Shown here: positions 52,705-60,859 of the stretch, in pieces
Layout: each line of letters begins with the position of its first letter
Position numbering within the stretch: position 1 is the first letter of the stretch
Source: Bacteroidia bacterium
GTDB taxonomy: Bacteria; Bacteroidota; Bacteroidia; Flavobacteriales; Flavobacteriaceae
Direction of reading: 5' to 3'
Assembly (NCBI GenBank): GCA_030428705.1
Contig: JAUIDI010000002.1
Coordinates: forward strand, 434,001-498,000
DNA length: 64,000 bases
Position numbers and translations under genes: made by a program
The notes under the pieces: generated by a model
Told to the model about the DNA's origin: nothing
What the model saw: only the letters and a program-made list of their open reading frames with translations
The model's database searches: none

Positions 52705-53064
52705 TTAATCGGGAGTGGCCCCCTTCCAGGCATCATAGCCCCCCTCCAAATTGACCACATTGGTATAGCCTAAAGTTTTGAGCCTTTCCTGAGCCTTTGC
52801 ACTCCGGCCTCCCATCTTGCAATACACGTAGATTGTCTTATCCTTCGGAATTTTTTCGAACTGCTGGATAAAGGTCTCATCAAACCAGTCGATGTTCAAC
52901 GCATTGTCCAAATGCCCCGCGTTATATTCCTCGGGTGTACGAACATCTACCAATATCCCATTTTCTATATCATTCTGTGAAAATTCTGTGATAGGTTTTG
53001 ACGTACTTTGGGCACATCCCAAAGTCAATAAACAAAATATCAATAAACTAACGATCGACTTCAT
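52705..53064 (-). CDS. Rhodanese-like lipoprotein
   Basis: 119 residues with lipoprotein signal MKSIVSLLIFCLLTLGC. The rhodanese domain (about 30-115) has GILVDVRTPEEYNAGHLDNA and the active-site loop YVYCKMGGRSAKAQERL with the catalytic Cys. Such proteins handle sulfane sulfur; a periplasmic or outer-membrane place follows from the signal. A TATCTTTG promoter element stands 17 bases upstream, sharing the short region with the sigma-factor gene. Confidence 0.9.
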   Translation of the reverse strand: MKSIVSLLIFCLLTLGCAQSTSKPITEFSQNDIENGILVDVRTPEEYNAGHLDNALNIDWFDETFIQQFEKIPKDKTIYVYCKMGGRSAKAQERLKTLGYTNVVNLEGGYDAWKGATPD

Positions 53065-53081
53065 AGGTATAAAGATTTAAC

Positions 53082-53089
53082 CAAAGATA
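53082..53089 (-). promoter_or_regulatory. -7 element of the rhodanese-like gene
   Basis: Exact TATCTTTG on the minus strand, 17 bases upstream of the ATG at 53064 and only eight bases from the sigma-factor ATG on the other strand. No clear -33 element. Confidence 0.5.
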
Positions 53090-53096
53090 ATAAATT

Positions 53097-53744
53097 ATGA
53101 TGGCCAGAAAATTTGAACGACCCGACAGAAACATGAAGGTAGTTAAACCAAATTCAATTACTTTTGATATGCATGAAAAAAATATGACGGCGCACCAATT
53201 AAATCCGGACACTTGGGTAGATTCGTATGCGGACTATCTCTTCAATTACGCCATCGCGCGCGTTAGCGATACCGAAATTGCCAAAGATTTGGTACAGGAG
53301 ACTTTTTTCGCTGGATTGAAATCAGCCAAGAACTATAAAGGAGATGCCGCCGAGCGAACATGGTTAATAGCCATTCTGAAGCGAAAGGTTATCGATTATT
53401 ATCGCAAAATCAATTCTAAAAAGGGAAAGGCCGAGGTGCGGGTCAACTATAGTTCGAACGGTGATAGTGATGGTGACTGGATAGAAGAGCAGGTCGCCGA
53501 CCCATTTAGTTCGTTTGAAAATGACAGCTTGGAAAATGAAGAGCTCGGCGTTGCCATATATGACTGTATCGCGCAATTACCTCAAAAACAATCGTTGGTC
53601 TTTACGATGAAAACAATCCGAGGAATGAGCACAGAGGATATTTGTAATGAACTTGATATTAACCCGTCTAATCTTTGGGTTATGATCCATCGCGCCAGAA
53701 CCACGTTGATGGGATGCCTTAATCAAAATTGGTTTAATCTATGA
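53097..53744 (+). CDS. ECF-type RNA polymerase sigma factor
   Basis: 215 residues as drawn. Region 2 reads SYADYLFNYAIARVSDTEIA, KDLVQETFFAGLKSAKNYKG and AERTWLIAILKRKVIDYYRK; region 4 reads IAQLPQKQSLVFTMKTIRGM and STEDICNELDINPSNLWVMI. The first 35 residues are atypical, so a later Met (residue 13, 25 or 30) may be the true start. It directs polymerase to a stress- or signal-specific promoter set. Its stop overlaps the next gene by four bases (ATGA). Confidence 0.92.
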   Translation: MMARKFERPDRNMKVVKPNSITFDMHEKNMTAHQLNPDTWVDSYADYLFNYAIARVSDTEIAKDLVQETFFAGLKSAKNYKGDAAERTWLIAILKRKVIDYYRKINSKKGKAEVRVNYSSNGDSDGDWIEEQVADPFSSFENDSLENEELGVAIYDCIAQLPQKQSLVFTMKTIRGMSTEDICNELDINPSNLWVMIHRARTTLMGCLNQNWFNL

Positions 53745-53968
53745 TTTCCTGTGAGGAGGCAGCTACGATCTGCAACAAAACACAATACAAGGAGGCTTCT
53801 TTTTCAGAAAAAATCCAATTGAAGTTACATTTACTCTTTTGTAGTACTTGCGCCATGTTCTCTAAAAAAAATGCCAAATTGACCAATCTATGCCAAAAGG
53901 CAAACCTTCAAAACTTGACTGAAAAGGAAAAATTGAAGATGAAACAAGAGATACGGAAAAAAATCTAA
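53741..53968 (+). CDS. Small soluble ZAS-like protein, probable anti-sigma factor
   Basis: 75 residues. LKLHLLFCSTCAMFSKKNAK contains His-x3-Cys-x2-Cys, the zinc-binding anti-sigma (ZAS) motif, and further Cys occur near the N-terminus (MISCEEAATIC). Translationally coupled (ATGA overlap) to the ECF sigma gene, which fits an anti-sigma partner. Unlike most, it has no membrane helix. The role is inference from motif and position. Confidence 0.72.
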   Translation: MISCEEAATICNKTQYKEASFSEKIQLKLHLLFCSTCAMFSKKNAKLTNLCQKANLQNLTEKEKLKMKQEIRKKI

Positions 53969-54789
53969 AAATAGTGTTCTAAATACAAAATCACCCCCCA
54001 CCAGAGTATAGGAATTGATTCTACCCAAAAAGAGACAAAGTATTTGGAACGCTCTTTTTTAACATAGAAAAGGGCAAAGCCCAACATCAAACTTAATACA
54101 GCCTTCCCCAATATTTCATTCAACATTAATTCGTCTTTCAAAAAAGTCATTGTATAAAAAAGCAAAGTGACAATGACCCCGACCTTCTTTGTTTTCATGA
54201 TACCTATTCGCTGAGGCAATGTGTATAAATCAAAGTCGTCATATTTCAGGTCACGTATTTCAAAGGGAATCATGAGTATCAGCACGAGCAAAAAACGCTG
54301 TATCAATTCGACCCAAACATCCCAATTCATGATTTTATTTGCTTCGATAGCCGGAAGCATAACGGTCGTCAATGACCACACCAAACCCACCAAAAAAATT
54401 TTTAACAGCCCACGACTGCGAAGATTTCTGCCCTGGGGCATAACGGGCAAAGCATAAAGCCCTGTCAAGACTAAAATGGCGCCAATACCCAACCATGTTT
54501 TGTAATTAAAAAAACAGGCGTGATACAGGGCAGCTATCAGTGCCGCAAAACTCGCAATTTGAATATCCTTATGGTATCGATTGGATACAAGTATATACTT
54601 TTTCGACTCAACACCGTATTTTATGAAATTATAACAGGCGATCGTACCGAAAAAAAGATAATATGATAAGTGAGTGTCCATTTCAATTTTTAAAATGATA
54701 TAGGTGATTTGAACCAATGCAAATACCGCCAATGCCACATGTACGCTGGCATCTAGATAGAAATTAAAAAGGCGTACGGGCAACTTCAT
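53965..54789 (-). CDS. UbiA-superfamily-like polytopic membrane protein
   Basis: 274 residues with about eight hydrophobic helices. The segment IPFEIRDLKYDDFDLYTLPQRIG resembles the second Asp-rich motif of UbiA prenyltransferases (R-D-x-x-x-D-D), and LYALPVMPQGRNLRSRGLLK the loop before it. The first Asp-rich motif (N-D-x-x-D) is not clear; CYNFIKYGVESKKYI occupies that place. Substrate unknown. Converges with the ZAS-like gene with a four-base overlap. Confidence 0.65.
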   Translation of the reverse strand: MKLPVRLFNFYLDASVHVALAVFALVQITYIILKIEMDTHLSYYLFFGTIACYNFIKYGVESKKYILVSNRYHKDIQIASFAALIAALYHACFFNYKTWLGIGAILVLTGLYALPVMPQGRNLRSRGLLKIFLVGLVWSLTTVMLPAIEANKIMNWDVWVELIQRFLLVLILMIPFEIRDLKYDDFDLYTLPQRIGIMKTKKVGVIVTLLFYTMTFLKDELMLNEILGKAVLSLMLGFALFYVKKERSKYFVSFWVESIPILWWGVILYLEHYF

Positions 54790-54887
54790 GAATCAAAAGT
54801 AGCCAAACTGTTCATAACCCTGTTTTTCGGTTAAAAACTTTAGGTCGAAGGAGTATTAAAAGAGGGTATTTTGCGGTAATAAATCGC

Positions 54888-54895
54888 TAATTTTG
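54888..54895 (+). promoter_or_regulatory. -7 element of gcvP
   Basis: Exact TAATTTTG; the true ATG (54929) is 33 bases further. It overlaps the track's TTG start at 54893, which argues against that start. Confidence 0.5.
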
Positions 54896-54928
54896 TCCAC
54901 CTTATTTCAACAACTTAGCATTCATTTC

Positions 54929-57784
54929 ATGACGACAGAAGTATTTGCCAAACGCCATATCGGAATTCAAGAAAATGATCTGGAGACAATGTACGGGACA
55001 ATCGGTGTCGAAACTTTGGACCAACTTATTTCGGAAACTATTCCCGACGACATCCGGCTCAAAAATAGTCTAGATTTACCGGAAGCCATGAGCGAACATG
55101 AATTTCTGTCGCATATTCAAGAATTGGCGGAAAAGAACAAGGTTTTTAAGTCATATATCGGTCTTGGGTATCATGAAAGTATTACTCCATCGGTCATCAA
55201 GCGCAATATTCTTGAAAACCCGGGATGGTACACGGCCTATACGCCCTACCAAGCTGAAATCGCCCAAGGTCGTTTGGAGGCGCTTTTGAATTTTCAGACT
55301 ATGGTGAGCGATCTAACCGGAATGGAACTGGCCAACGCTTCGCTTTTGGATGAAAGTACGGCTGCTGCCGAAGCCATGTCGATGTTATTCGATGTTCGAA
55401 GCCGCGATCAAAAAAAGAACGGGGTCGTAAAATTCTTTGTTTCCGAGGAAATACTTCCACAAACACTTTCGCTTTTACAAACGCGATCAACCCCCTTGGG
55501 AATCGAGTTGGTCGTGGGTAACCATGAAGAATTCACATTTGGTGCCGACTTCTTTGGAGCCATTTTGCAGTACCCTGGAAAATATGGCCAACTTCATGAT
55601 TATACTGAATTTGTCACTAAAGCCAAGGACAACGATATTAAAGTAGCCGTCGCGGCCGATATTTTAAGCTTGGTACTATTGAAAGCTCCCGGGGAGTTCG
55701 GGGTCGATGTTGTTATAGGCAGTACGCAACGTTTCGGCATTCCGTTGGGCTATGGCGGTCCACATGCCGCATTTTTTGCCACGAAAGAAGCATACAAAAG
55801 AAGTATTCCAGGTCGTATTATAGGTGTTACCAAAGATATGGATGGAAAACGTGCGCTTCGCATGGCGCTCCAGACCCGTGAGCAACATATCAAGCGCGAC
55901 AAGGCAACTTCGAATATTTGCACATCGCAAGTACTATTGGCGGTAATGGCGGGCATGTATGCCGTTTATCATGGCCCAAAAGGACTAAAATATATTGCCG
56001 AAAAGGTGCATCGTAAAACACGGTCAATAAGCCAATCGGTGGAAAGTCTAGGATTCAAACAATTGAACACTTCATTTTTCGACACCGTAAAGTTTCAAGT
56101 TTCCGACACGGATAAACTGAAATCGCTGGCCGAGGCCAAAGAAATTAACCTTAACTATGTCGATAAGCATACGGTTACGCTATCATTGAACGAAGCGATG
56201 GGCGAAAAAGACATAAAGGCCTTGATTGCTTGTTTCGCTGCGCTGGAAGACACAAATAAAGATGATATACCTACGCAATCCAATGCGGATGTAATACCAG
56301 ATTCGTTAAAAAGAAATACGCCCTTTTTGGAAAACGAGGTTTTCAATTCGTACCACTCGGAAACCGAACTGATGCGCTATATCAAAAAACTGGAGCGTAA
56401 AGACCTGTCTTTGAACCACTCCATGATTTCTTTGGGTAGCTGCACGATGAAATTGAACGCCGCTACCGAAATGCTACCGTTGAGCATGGCACGTTGGGCG
56501 AATATCCATCCTTTTGTTCCTTTGGATCAAGTCGAAGGGTATCAAACCGTGCTAAACGAACTGGCCAAAGATTTAAGTACAATTACCGGATTTGCAGAAA
56601 CCTCGTTGCAACCCAATTCAGGGGCGCAAGGTGAATATGCAGGACTTATGGTCATTCGCGCCTATCACGAATCGCGAAACCAAGGTCATCGAAATATCTG
56701 TATCATACCTGCTTCGGCCCATGGTACCAATCCTGCATCCGCTGTCATGGCGGGTATGCAAGTAGTTGTGACCAAGACCGACGAAAAAGGAAATATCGAT
56801 GTCGCCGATCTCGAGGAAAAGGTTATACACCATTCCGATAATCTGGCGGCATTGATGGTCACCTATCCATCGACCCATGGCGTGTTCGAATCCTCTATCA
56901 AACACATCACCAAATTAATCCACGACCATGGAGGGCAAGTCTATATGGATGGAGCGAATATGAACGCGCAGGTCGGTTTGACCAATCCTGCAACGATCGG
57001 GGCCGACGTATGCCACTTAAACCTTCATAAAACCTTTGCCATACCCCATGGTGGCGGCGGACCTGGGGTGGGCCCGATTTGCGTAGCGGAACAACTGGTT
57101 CCCTTCCTTCCCGGCAATCCGATTATCAAAACAGGGGGAGATAAAGCGATAACAGCCATTTCCGCAGCTCCATGGGGGAGTTCACTGGTCTGTTTGATTT
57201 CCTACGGATACATTAAAATGCTGGGTGAAGAAGGATTGACCCAGTCTACCAAGATTGCCATTTTAAACGCAAATTACGTTAAAGAACGGTTGAACGGTAA
57301 GTTCGATGTTCTCTATTCCGGGGAACGAGGTAGGGCGGCACACGAAATGATCGTTGACTGCAGGCCTTTCAAACAAAATGGTATCGAGGTTACCGATATT
57401 GCGAAACGGCTTATGGACTATGGTTTTCATGCTCCCACAGTCTCATTTCCGGTAGCGGGCACCTTGATGATCGAGCCGACCGAAAGTGAAAGTCTTAGCG
57501 AATTGGACAGGTTCTGCGATGCCATGCTGTCCATTAGGGAGGAAATTTATACCGCCTCGCCCGACAACCCGAACAATGTCCTGAAAAACGCACCGCATAC
57601 TATGGACATGGTTACCGATGATACTTGGAATTTTCCATATAGCAGGCAACAAGGGGCATTTCCCCTACCCTATGTATTCCAGAATAAGTTCTGGCCTTCG
57701 GTCCGTAGGGTCGATGATGCCTATGGCGACCGTAATTTAATCTGTAGTTGTGCCCCTATCGAAGCTTATGCCGAAGTAGAATAA
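54929..57784 (+). CDS. gcvP: Glycine dehydrogenase (decarboxylating), P-protein
   Basis: 951 residues from the ATG at 54929 (MTTEVFAKRHIGIQENDLE). It is the single-chain form joining both homologous halves. The N half has SYIGLGYHESITPSVIKRNI and TPYQAEIAQGRLEALLNFQT; the C half has the PLP-binding Lys701 in LNLHKTFAIPHGGGGPGVGP. With GcvT, GcvH and Lpd it splits glycine into CO2, NH3 and a one-carbon unit; those partners are not in the window. It stands alone on the plus strand. Confidence 0.97.
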   Translation: MTTEVFAKRHIGIQENDLETMYGTIGVETLDQLISETIPDDIRLKNSLDLPEAMSEHEFLSHIQELAEKNKVFKSYIGLGYHESITPSVIKRNILENPGWYTAYTPYQAEIAQGRLEALLNFQTMVSDLTGMELANASLLDESTAAAEAMSMLFDVRSRDQKKNGVVKFFVSEEILPQTLSLLQTRSTPLGIELVVGNHEEFTFGADFFGAILQYPGKYGQLHDYTEFVTKAKDNDIKVAVAADILSLVLLKAPGEFGVDVVIGSTQRFGIPLGYGGPHAAFFATKEAYKRSIPGRIIGVTKDMDGKRALRMALQTREQHIKRDKATSNICTSQVLLAVMAGMYAVYHGPKGLKYIAEKVHRKTRSISQSVESLGFKQLNTSFFDTVKFQVSDTDKLKSLAEAKEINLNYVDKHTVTLSLNEAMGEKDIKALIACFAALEDTNKDDIPTQSNADVIPDSLKRNTPFLENEVFNSYHSETELMRYIKKLERKDLSLNHSMISLGSCTMKLNAATEMLPLSMARWANIHPFVPLDQVEGYQTVLNELAKDLSTITGFAETSLQPNSGAQGEYAGLMVIRAYHESRNQGHRNICIIPASAHGTNPASAVMAGMQVVVTKTDEKGNIDVADLEEKVIHHSDNLAALMVTYPSTHGVFESSIKHITKLIHDHGGQVYMDGANMNAQVGLTNPATIGADVCHLNLHKTFAIPHGGGGPGVGPICVAEQLVPFLPGNPIIKTGGDKAITAISAAPWGSSLVCLISYGYIKMLGEEGLTQSTKIAILNANYVKERLNGKFDVLYSGERGRAAHEMIVDCRPFKQNGIEVTDIAKRLMDYGFHAPTVSFPVAGTLMIEPTESESLSELDRFCDAMLSIREEIYTASPDNPNNVLKNAPHTMDMVTDDTWNFPYSRQQGAFPLPYVFQNKFWPSVRRVDDAYGDRNLICSCAPIEAYAEVE

Positions 57785-57860
57785 AAAGCCGAAAGTTTCA
57801 GGTTTCAAATTTCGGTTTGTTTAACTTCGAACAAGAAACCTTGAACCAGAAACCAGATCG

Positions 57861-58388
57861 ATGTACGAAAAGACCTATCCGAGCAAACGTTTTCAACAAA
57901 CGCTATCTTTTCTTAAAAAACATATCGCCACCGATGAACCTATTTTAGATTTAGGAATTGAGAATCCATTTTCCGAAATCATGAAGAAAGAAGGTTTTTT
58001 GGTCGAAAATACAACTGGAGAAGATTTGGATATCGACTTTTCAGTTGTACAAAATTCAGATGCCGAGGTGGTGACCGCGTTTGAGATTTTCGAACATCTT
58101 TTGGCTCCTTTCAATGTCCTAAAGGAAATCAAAGCCGACAAACTTGTGGCCAGTATTCCTTTAAGCTTATGGTTCGCCACCGCCTACAAAAGCAAGACCG
58201 ATCCATGGGACAGGCATTACCATGAATTCGAAGATTGGCAATTCGATTGGCTGCTCGAAAAATCCGGATGGGAAATCAAAGATCGGTTAAAGTTTACCAA
58301 CCCGATTAAAAAAATAGGTATCAGACCTTTGCTGCGAAGTTTTACGCCCAGATATTATATTGTTTACGCAACGCGAAAAAATTCATAA
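57861..58388 (+). CDS. SAM-dependent methyltransferase-like protein
   Basis: 175 residues. PILDLGIENPFSEIMKKEGF occupies the place of methyltransferase motif I but lacks the usual G-x-G-x-G, and VTAFEIFEHLLAPFNVLKEI matches the post-II region of class I enzymes. HYHEFEDWQFDWLLEKSGW is typical of methyltransferase-11-type ends. Substrate unknown. Precedes the glycosyltransferase by 26 bases, so they may share a job in envelope glycan synthesis (inference). Confidence 0.72.
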   Translation: MYEKTYPSKRFQQTLSFLKKHIATDEPILDLGIENPFSEIMKKEGFLVENTTGEDLDIDFSVVQNSDAEVVTAFEIFEHLLAPFNVLKEIKADKLVASIPLSLWFATAYKSKTDPWDRHYHEFEDWQFDWLLEKSGWEIKDRLKFTNPIKKIGIRPLLRSFTPRYYIVYATRKNS

Positions 58389-58414
58389 TTCCGAATTCAA
58401 ATTTTGAATTCATA

Positions 58415-59266
58415 ATGAAATACTACATAGTCATTCCCGCGCATAACGAGGAAGCCTTCTTGGCCGATACACTGAACTCGGTCTTAAGGCAAACGCTACA
58501 ACCGCAAAAAGTAATCGTGATCAATGACAATTCTACCGATGGTACGGAAAGAATAATCGATGAATTCTTGATCTTGAATCCGGTTATGGACAAGTTGAAC
58601 ACTACTTCCTCTACGGCCCACATGCCCGGAAGCAAGGTCATAAACGCTTTTAACAAAGGACTCGAATCCCTTGATGACGATTTCGGGTTTATAGTCAAGC
58701 TTGATGCGGACGTCATCCTTCCCGACAATTATTTCGAGAAAATAGCCTATGTCTTCAAGGGAAATCCTAAAGTAGGAATAGCAGGTGGGTTCATCTATGA
58801 ACTGGACAAAAACGGCAATTGGAAATTGAACCATCCGATGGACAAAAACCATGTACGTGGGGCCTTCAAAGCATATTCAAAAAGCTGTTTCGAAGCGATC
58901 GGGGGTTTGAAACCCGCAATGGGTTGGGACACCGTAGATGAACTTTTGGCCCAGTATCATGATTTTGAGATTTTCACGGACGATAGCTTAATAGTAAAAC
59001 ATCTACGCCCTACAGGTAACAATTACAATAAGAGGGCCAAATTACTTCAGGGCAAGGCTATGTATGGCATGCGCTACGGATTTATGATTACGCTGATCGC
59101 TTCTTTAAAGATGGCTTGGAAACAACGAAAACGCAAGGCTTTCATAGACAATATGTACGGTTACCTAAGGGCAAAAAAAGACCAGGAACCTTTTTTGGTC
59201 TCTAAAAACGAAGGTAAGTTTATTCGCGACCTGCGTTGGAACAATATTAAAAGAAAGCTGTTATAA
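58415..59266 (+). CDS. Family 2 glycosyltransferase
   Basis: 283 residues. GT-A fold signs: YYIVIPAHNEEAFLADTLNS, VIVINDNSTDGTERIIDEF, and the metal motif VKLDADVILPDNYFEKIAYV (DxD). No membrane helix apart from a weak hydrophobic patch near 225-240. It adds a sugar from a nucleotide donor to an unknown acceptor, probably lipid- or polysaccharide-linked. Ends at a bidirectional terminator shared with the OmpH gene. Confidence 0.9.
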   Translation: MKYYIVIPAHNEEAFLADTLNSVLRQTLQPQKVIVINDNSTDGTERIIDEFLILNPVMDKLNTTSSTAHMPGSKVINAFNKGLESLDDDFGFIVKLDADVILPDNYFEKIAYVFKGNPKVGIAGGFIYELDKNGNWKLNHPMDKNHVRGAFKAYSKSCFEAIGGLKPAMGWDTVDELLAQYHDFEIFTDDSLIVKHLRPTGNNYNKRAKLLQGKAMYGMRYGFMITLIASLKMAWKQRKRKAFIDNMYGYLRAKKDQEPFLVSKNEGKFIRDLRWNNIKRKLL

Positions 59267-59267
59267 C

Positions 59268-59295
59268 AAAAAACCCCGCCAAAGCGGGGTTTTTA
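59268..59295. terminator. Bidirectional terminator between the glycosyltransferase and OmpH genes
   Basis: AAACCCCGC / GCGGGGTTT, CAAA loop, with A and T runs at both ends, so it can work on both strands. Confidence 0.92.
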
Positions 59296-59312
59296 TTCTC
59301 ATTTAGAAGGGA

Positions 59313-59822
59313 TTATAGACCCAATTCTTTTTTAACATCGGCTAACAGGTCCTTGCCCTTGGCCACAATCAAACCGGTACCCGGTTGTGCATCGATAACA
59401 TAGTCAAAACCTTGCGCTGCAGCCACTTTTTCAATAGCGGCTTTTGCCTTTTCGGATATGGGCGCAAACAACTCTTGCTGTTTTTTCTGCATTTCTTGTT
59501 GGGCGTTTTGCTGAAACTCGCCTATACTTTTTTCGAATCCTTGTAACTCTTCGGCCCGTTTCTTGTTCTCCTCTTCGGTCTTCGAAGGAGCCTCGTTTTG
59601 ATATAAAGTCACTTTATTTCTTAGTTCTGTCATCGAACTTTCTATATCGGCACTATAAGTCTCCTGCAATTTTTTTAATTCTGCCTCAGCTGATTTCATC
59701 TCAGGCATTGCGGCCAACAATTGGGTCACATCAATATGCGCGACCTTACTCTGGGCCTTGACAAAACCGGTAGCGGCTACAAATAGAACTAGGGCTACGG
59801 TTATTTTCTTTACTTGTTTCAT
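59313..59822 (-). CDS. OmpH/Skp-family periplasmic chaperone (second copy)
   Basis: 169 residues, signal peptide MKQVKKITVALVLFVAATGF with cleavage after VKA. VAHIDVTQLLAAMPEMKSAE and the long coiled coil (LKKLQETYSADIESSMTEL) are OmpH/Skp-like, with the small beta domain formed by both ends. It carries unfolded outer-membrane proteins in the periplasm to BamA. Last gene of the uppS-bamA-ompH-ompH set, facing the terminator at 59268. Confidence 0.92.
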   Translation of the reverse strand: MKQVKKITVALVLFVAATGFVKAQSKVAHIDVTQLLAAMPEMKSAEAELKKLQETYSADIESSMTELRNKVTLYQNEAPSKTEEENKKRAEELQGFEKSIGEFQQNAQQEMQKKQQELFAPISEKAKAAIEKVAAAQGFDYVIDAQPGTGLIVAKGKDLLADVKKELGL

Positions 59823-59929
59823 GAGTGTTTAATTAATATTTGAGTTTTATTTTTTATTCGTTACACGTTTATTGGATTAATGGTCGACATTAAAAGTGTC
59901 GTATTCGTACAATTTTTCAATGCTTACCA

Positions 59930-60772
59930 CTAGTTAATACTATCTTTTGCTACTTCTTCTTTTTCTTGTTTCTTGGCATTTTTTTTGGCCTCGCGTTCTT
60001 CTAACAATTTTTTTCTTCGTGCCTCATAGGCCTTCTTACGTTCTTCACGCGCTTTCAATTGCTCGGCCCTTTTTTCTTCCGCCGTTTTCTCCCTTGCCTC
60101 TTGCGCCTGCTGTGCTTTCTCTTGGCGCTCCAGTAAGGCATCGGACGGGGTATCGGCCTCCTCTATTTCATCTCCTTCAAAGTCCTCCAGACTGTTTCTT
60201 GTATTCGCTTTTTTTCTAGGTGCACTTACTTTTCTTGTTCGTGCTATTCCCCTTAAAATGATATCGCTTATATCATGTCTTTTTTCGGAGTACAACATTA
60301 CGACATCCGCCGATTTATCAAAAATAAAATCATACTTTTTATTGGCCCCTATTTTCTGTACTTCGTTGAATACCTGATCTTGGATCGGTTGAATCAACCT
60401 GCGCTTCTGTAGCACCAAATCACCCTGAGGTCCGAATCGATCTTGTTGATACCCGATCATTTCTTTTTCAAGGATCTGTATTTCTTCTTCCCTCTCACTG
60501 ATCAATTCGTCGGTCAGCAACACTTTTTCGGCCATAAGATCTTTCTTCATCTGGTCTATGACACTCTGTTGCTGCTCGATCTCCACTTTCCATTTTTGCA
60601 CCTTATCGGCCAATTGCTCACTGGCATCGCGATATTCTTCGACATTCTCCAATATATATTCCATATCGACATAGGCTATTCGAACGCCTCTCGCCTGTGC
60701 AAGGGCGTACGTTGAAAAAAGTACTATCCCGAAAAATAAAAGAACGTTTGATTTTGTCTTTACAAGTTTCAT
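59930..60772 (-). CDS. OmpH/Skp-family chaperone with long charged tail (first copy)
   Basis: 280 residues from the ATG at 60772 (the track start at 60775 is GTG). Signal peptide MKLVKTKSNVLLFFGIVLF with YALA cleavage. The OmpH core (RIAYVDMEYILENVEEYRDA, coiled coil, then KKYDFIFDKSADVVMLYSEK) is about 165 residues, and behind it is a low-complexity Lys/Glu/Arg/Ala tail (about 185-280). The tail has no known function. It follows bamA by 87 bases and precedes the second OmpH gene by 107. Confidence 0.9.
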   Translation of the reverse strand: MKLVKTKSNVLLFFGIVLFSTYALAQARGVRIAYVDMEYILENVEEYRDASEQLADKVQKWKVEIEQQQSVIDQMKKDLMAEKVLLTDELISEREEEIQILEKEMIGYQQDRFGPQGDLVLQKRRLIQPIQDQVFNEVQKIGANKKYDFIFDKSADVVMLYSEKRHDISDIILRGIARTRKVSAPRKKANTRNSLEDFEGDEIEEADTPSDALLERQEKAQQAQEAREKTAEEKRAEQLKAREERKKAYEARRKKLLEEREAKKNAKKQEKEEVAKDSIN

Positions 60773-60859
60773 CACTAAATCGTTTTATCCAATAGAAAAT
60801 ATCGTGCCAAAAATACTAAAACCTTTATAATGAAGTAATTAGCCTGACACAATTTTTTT

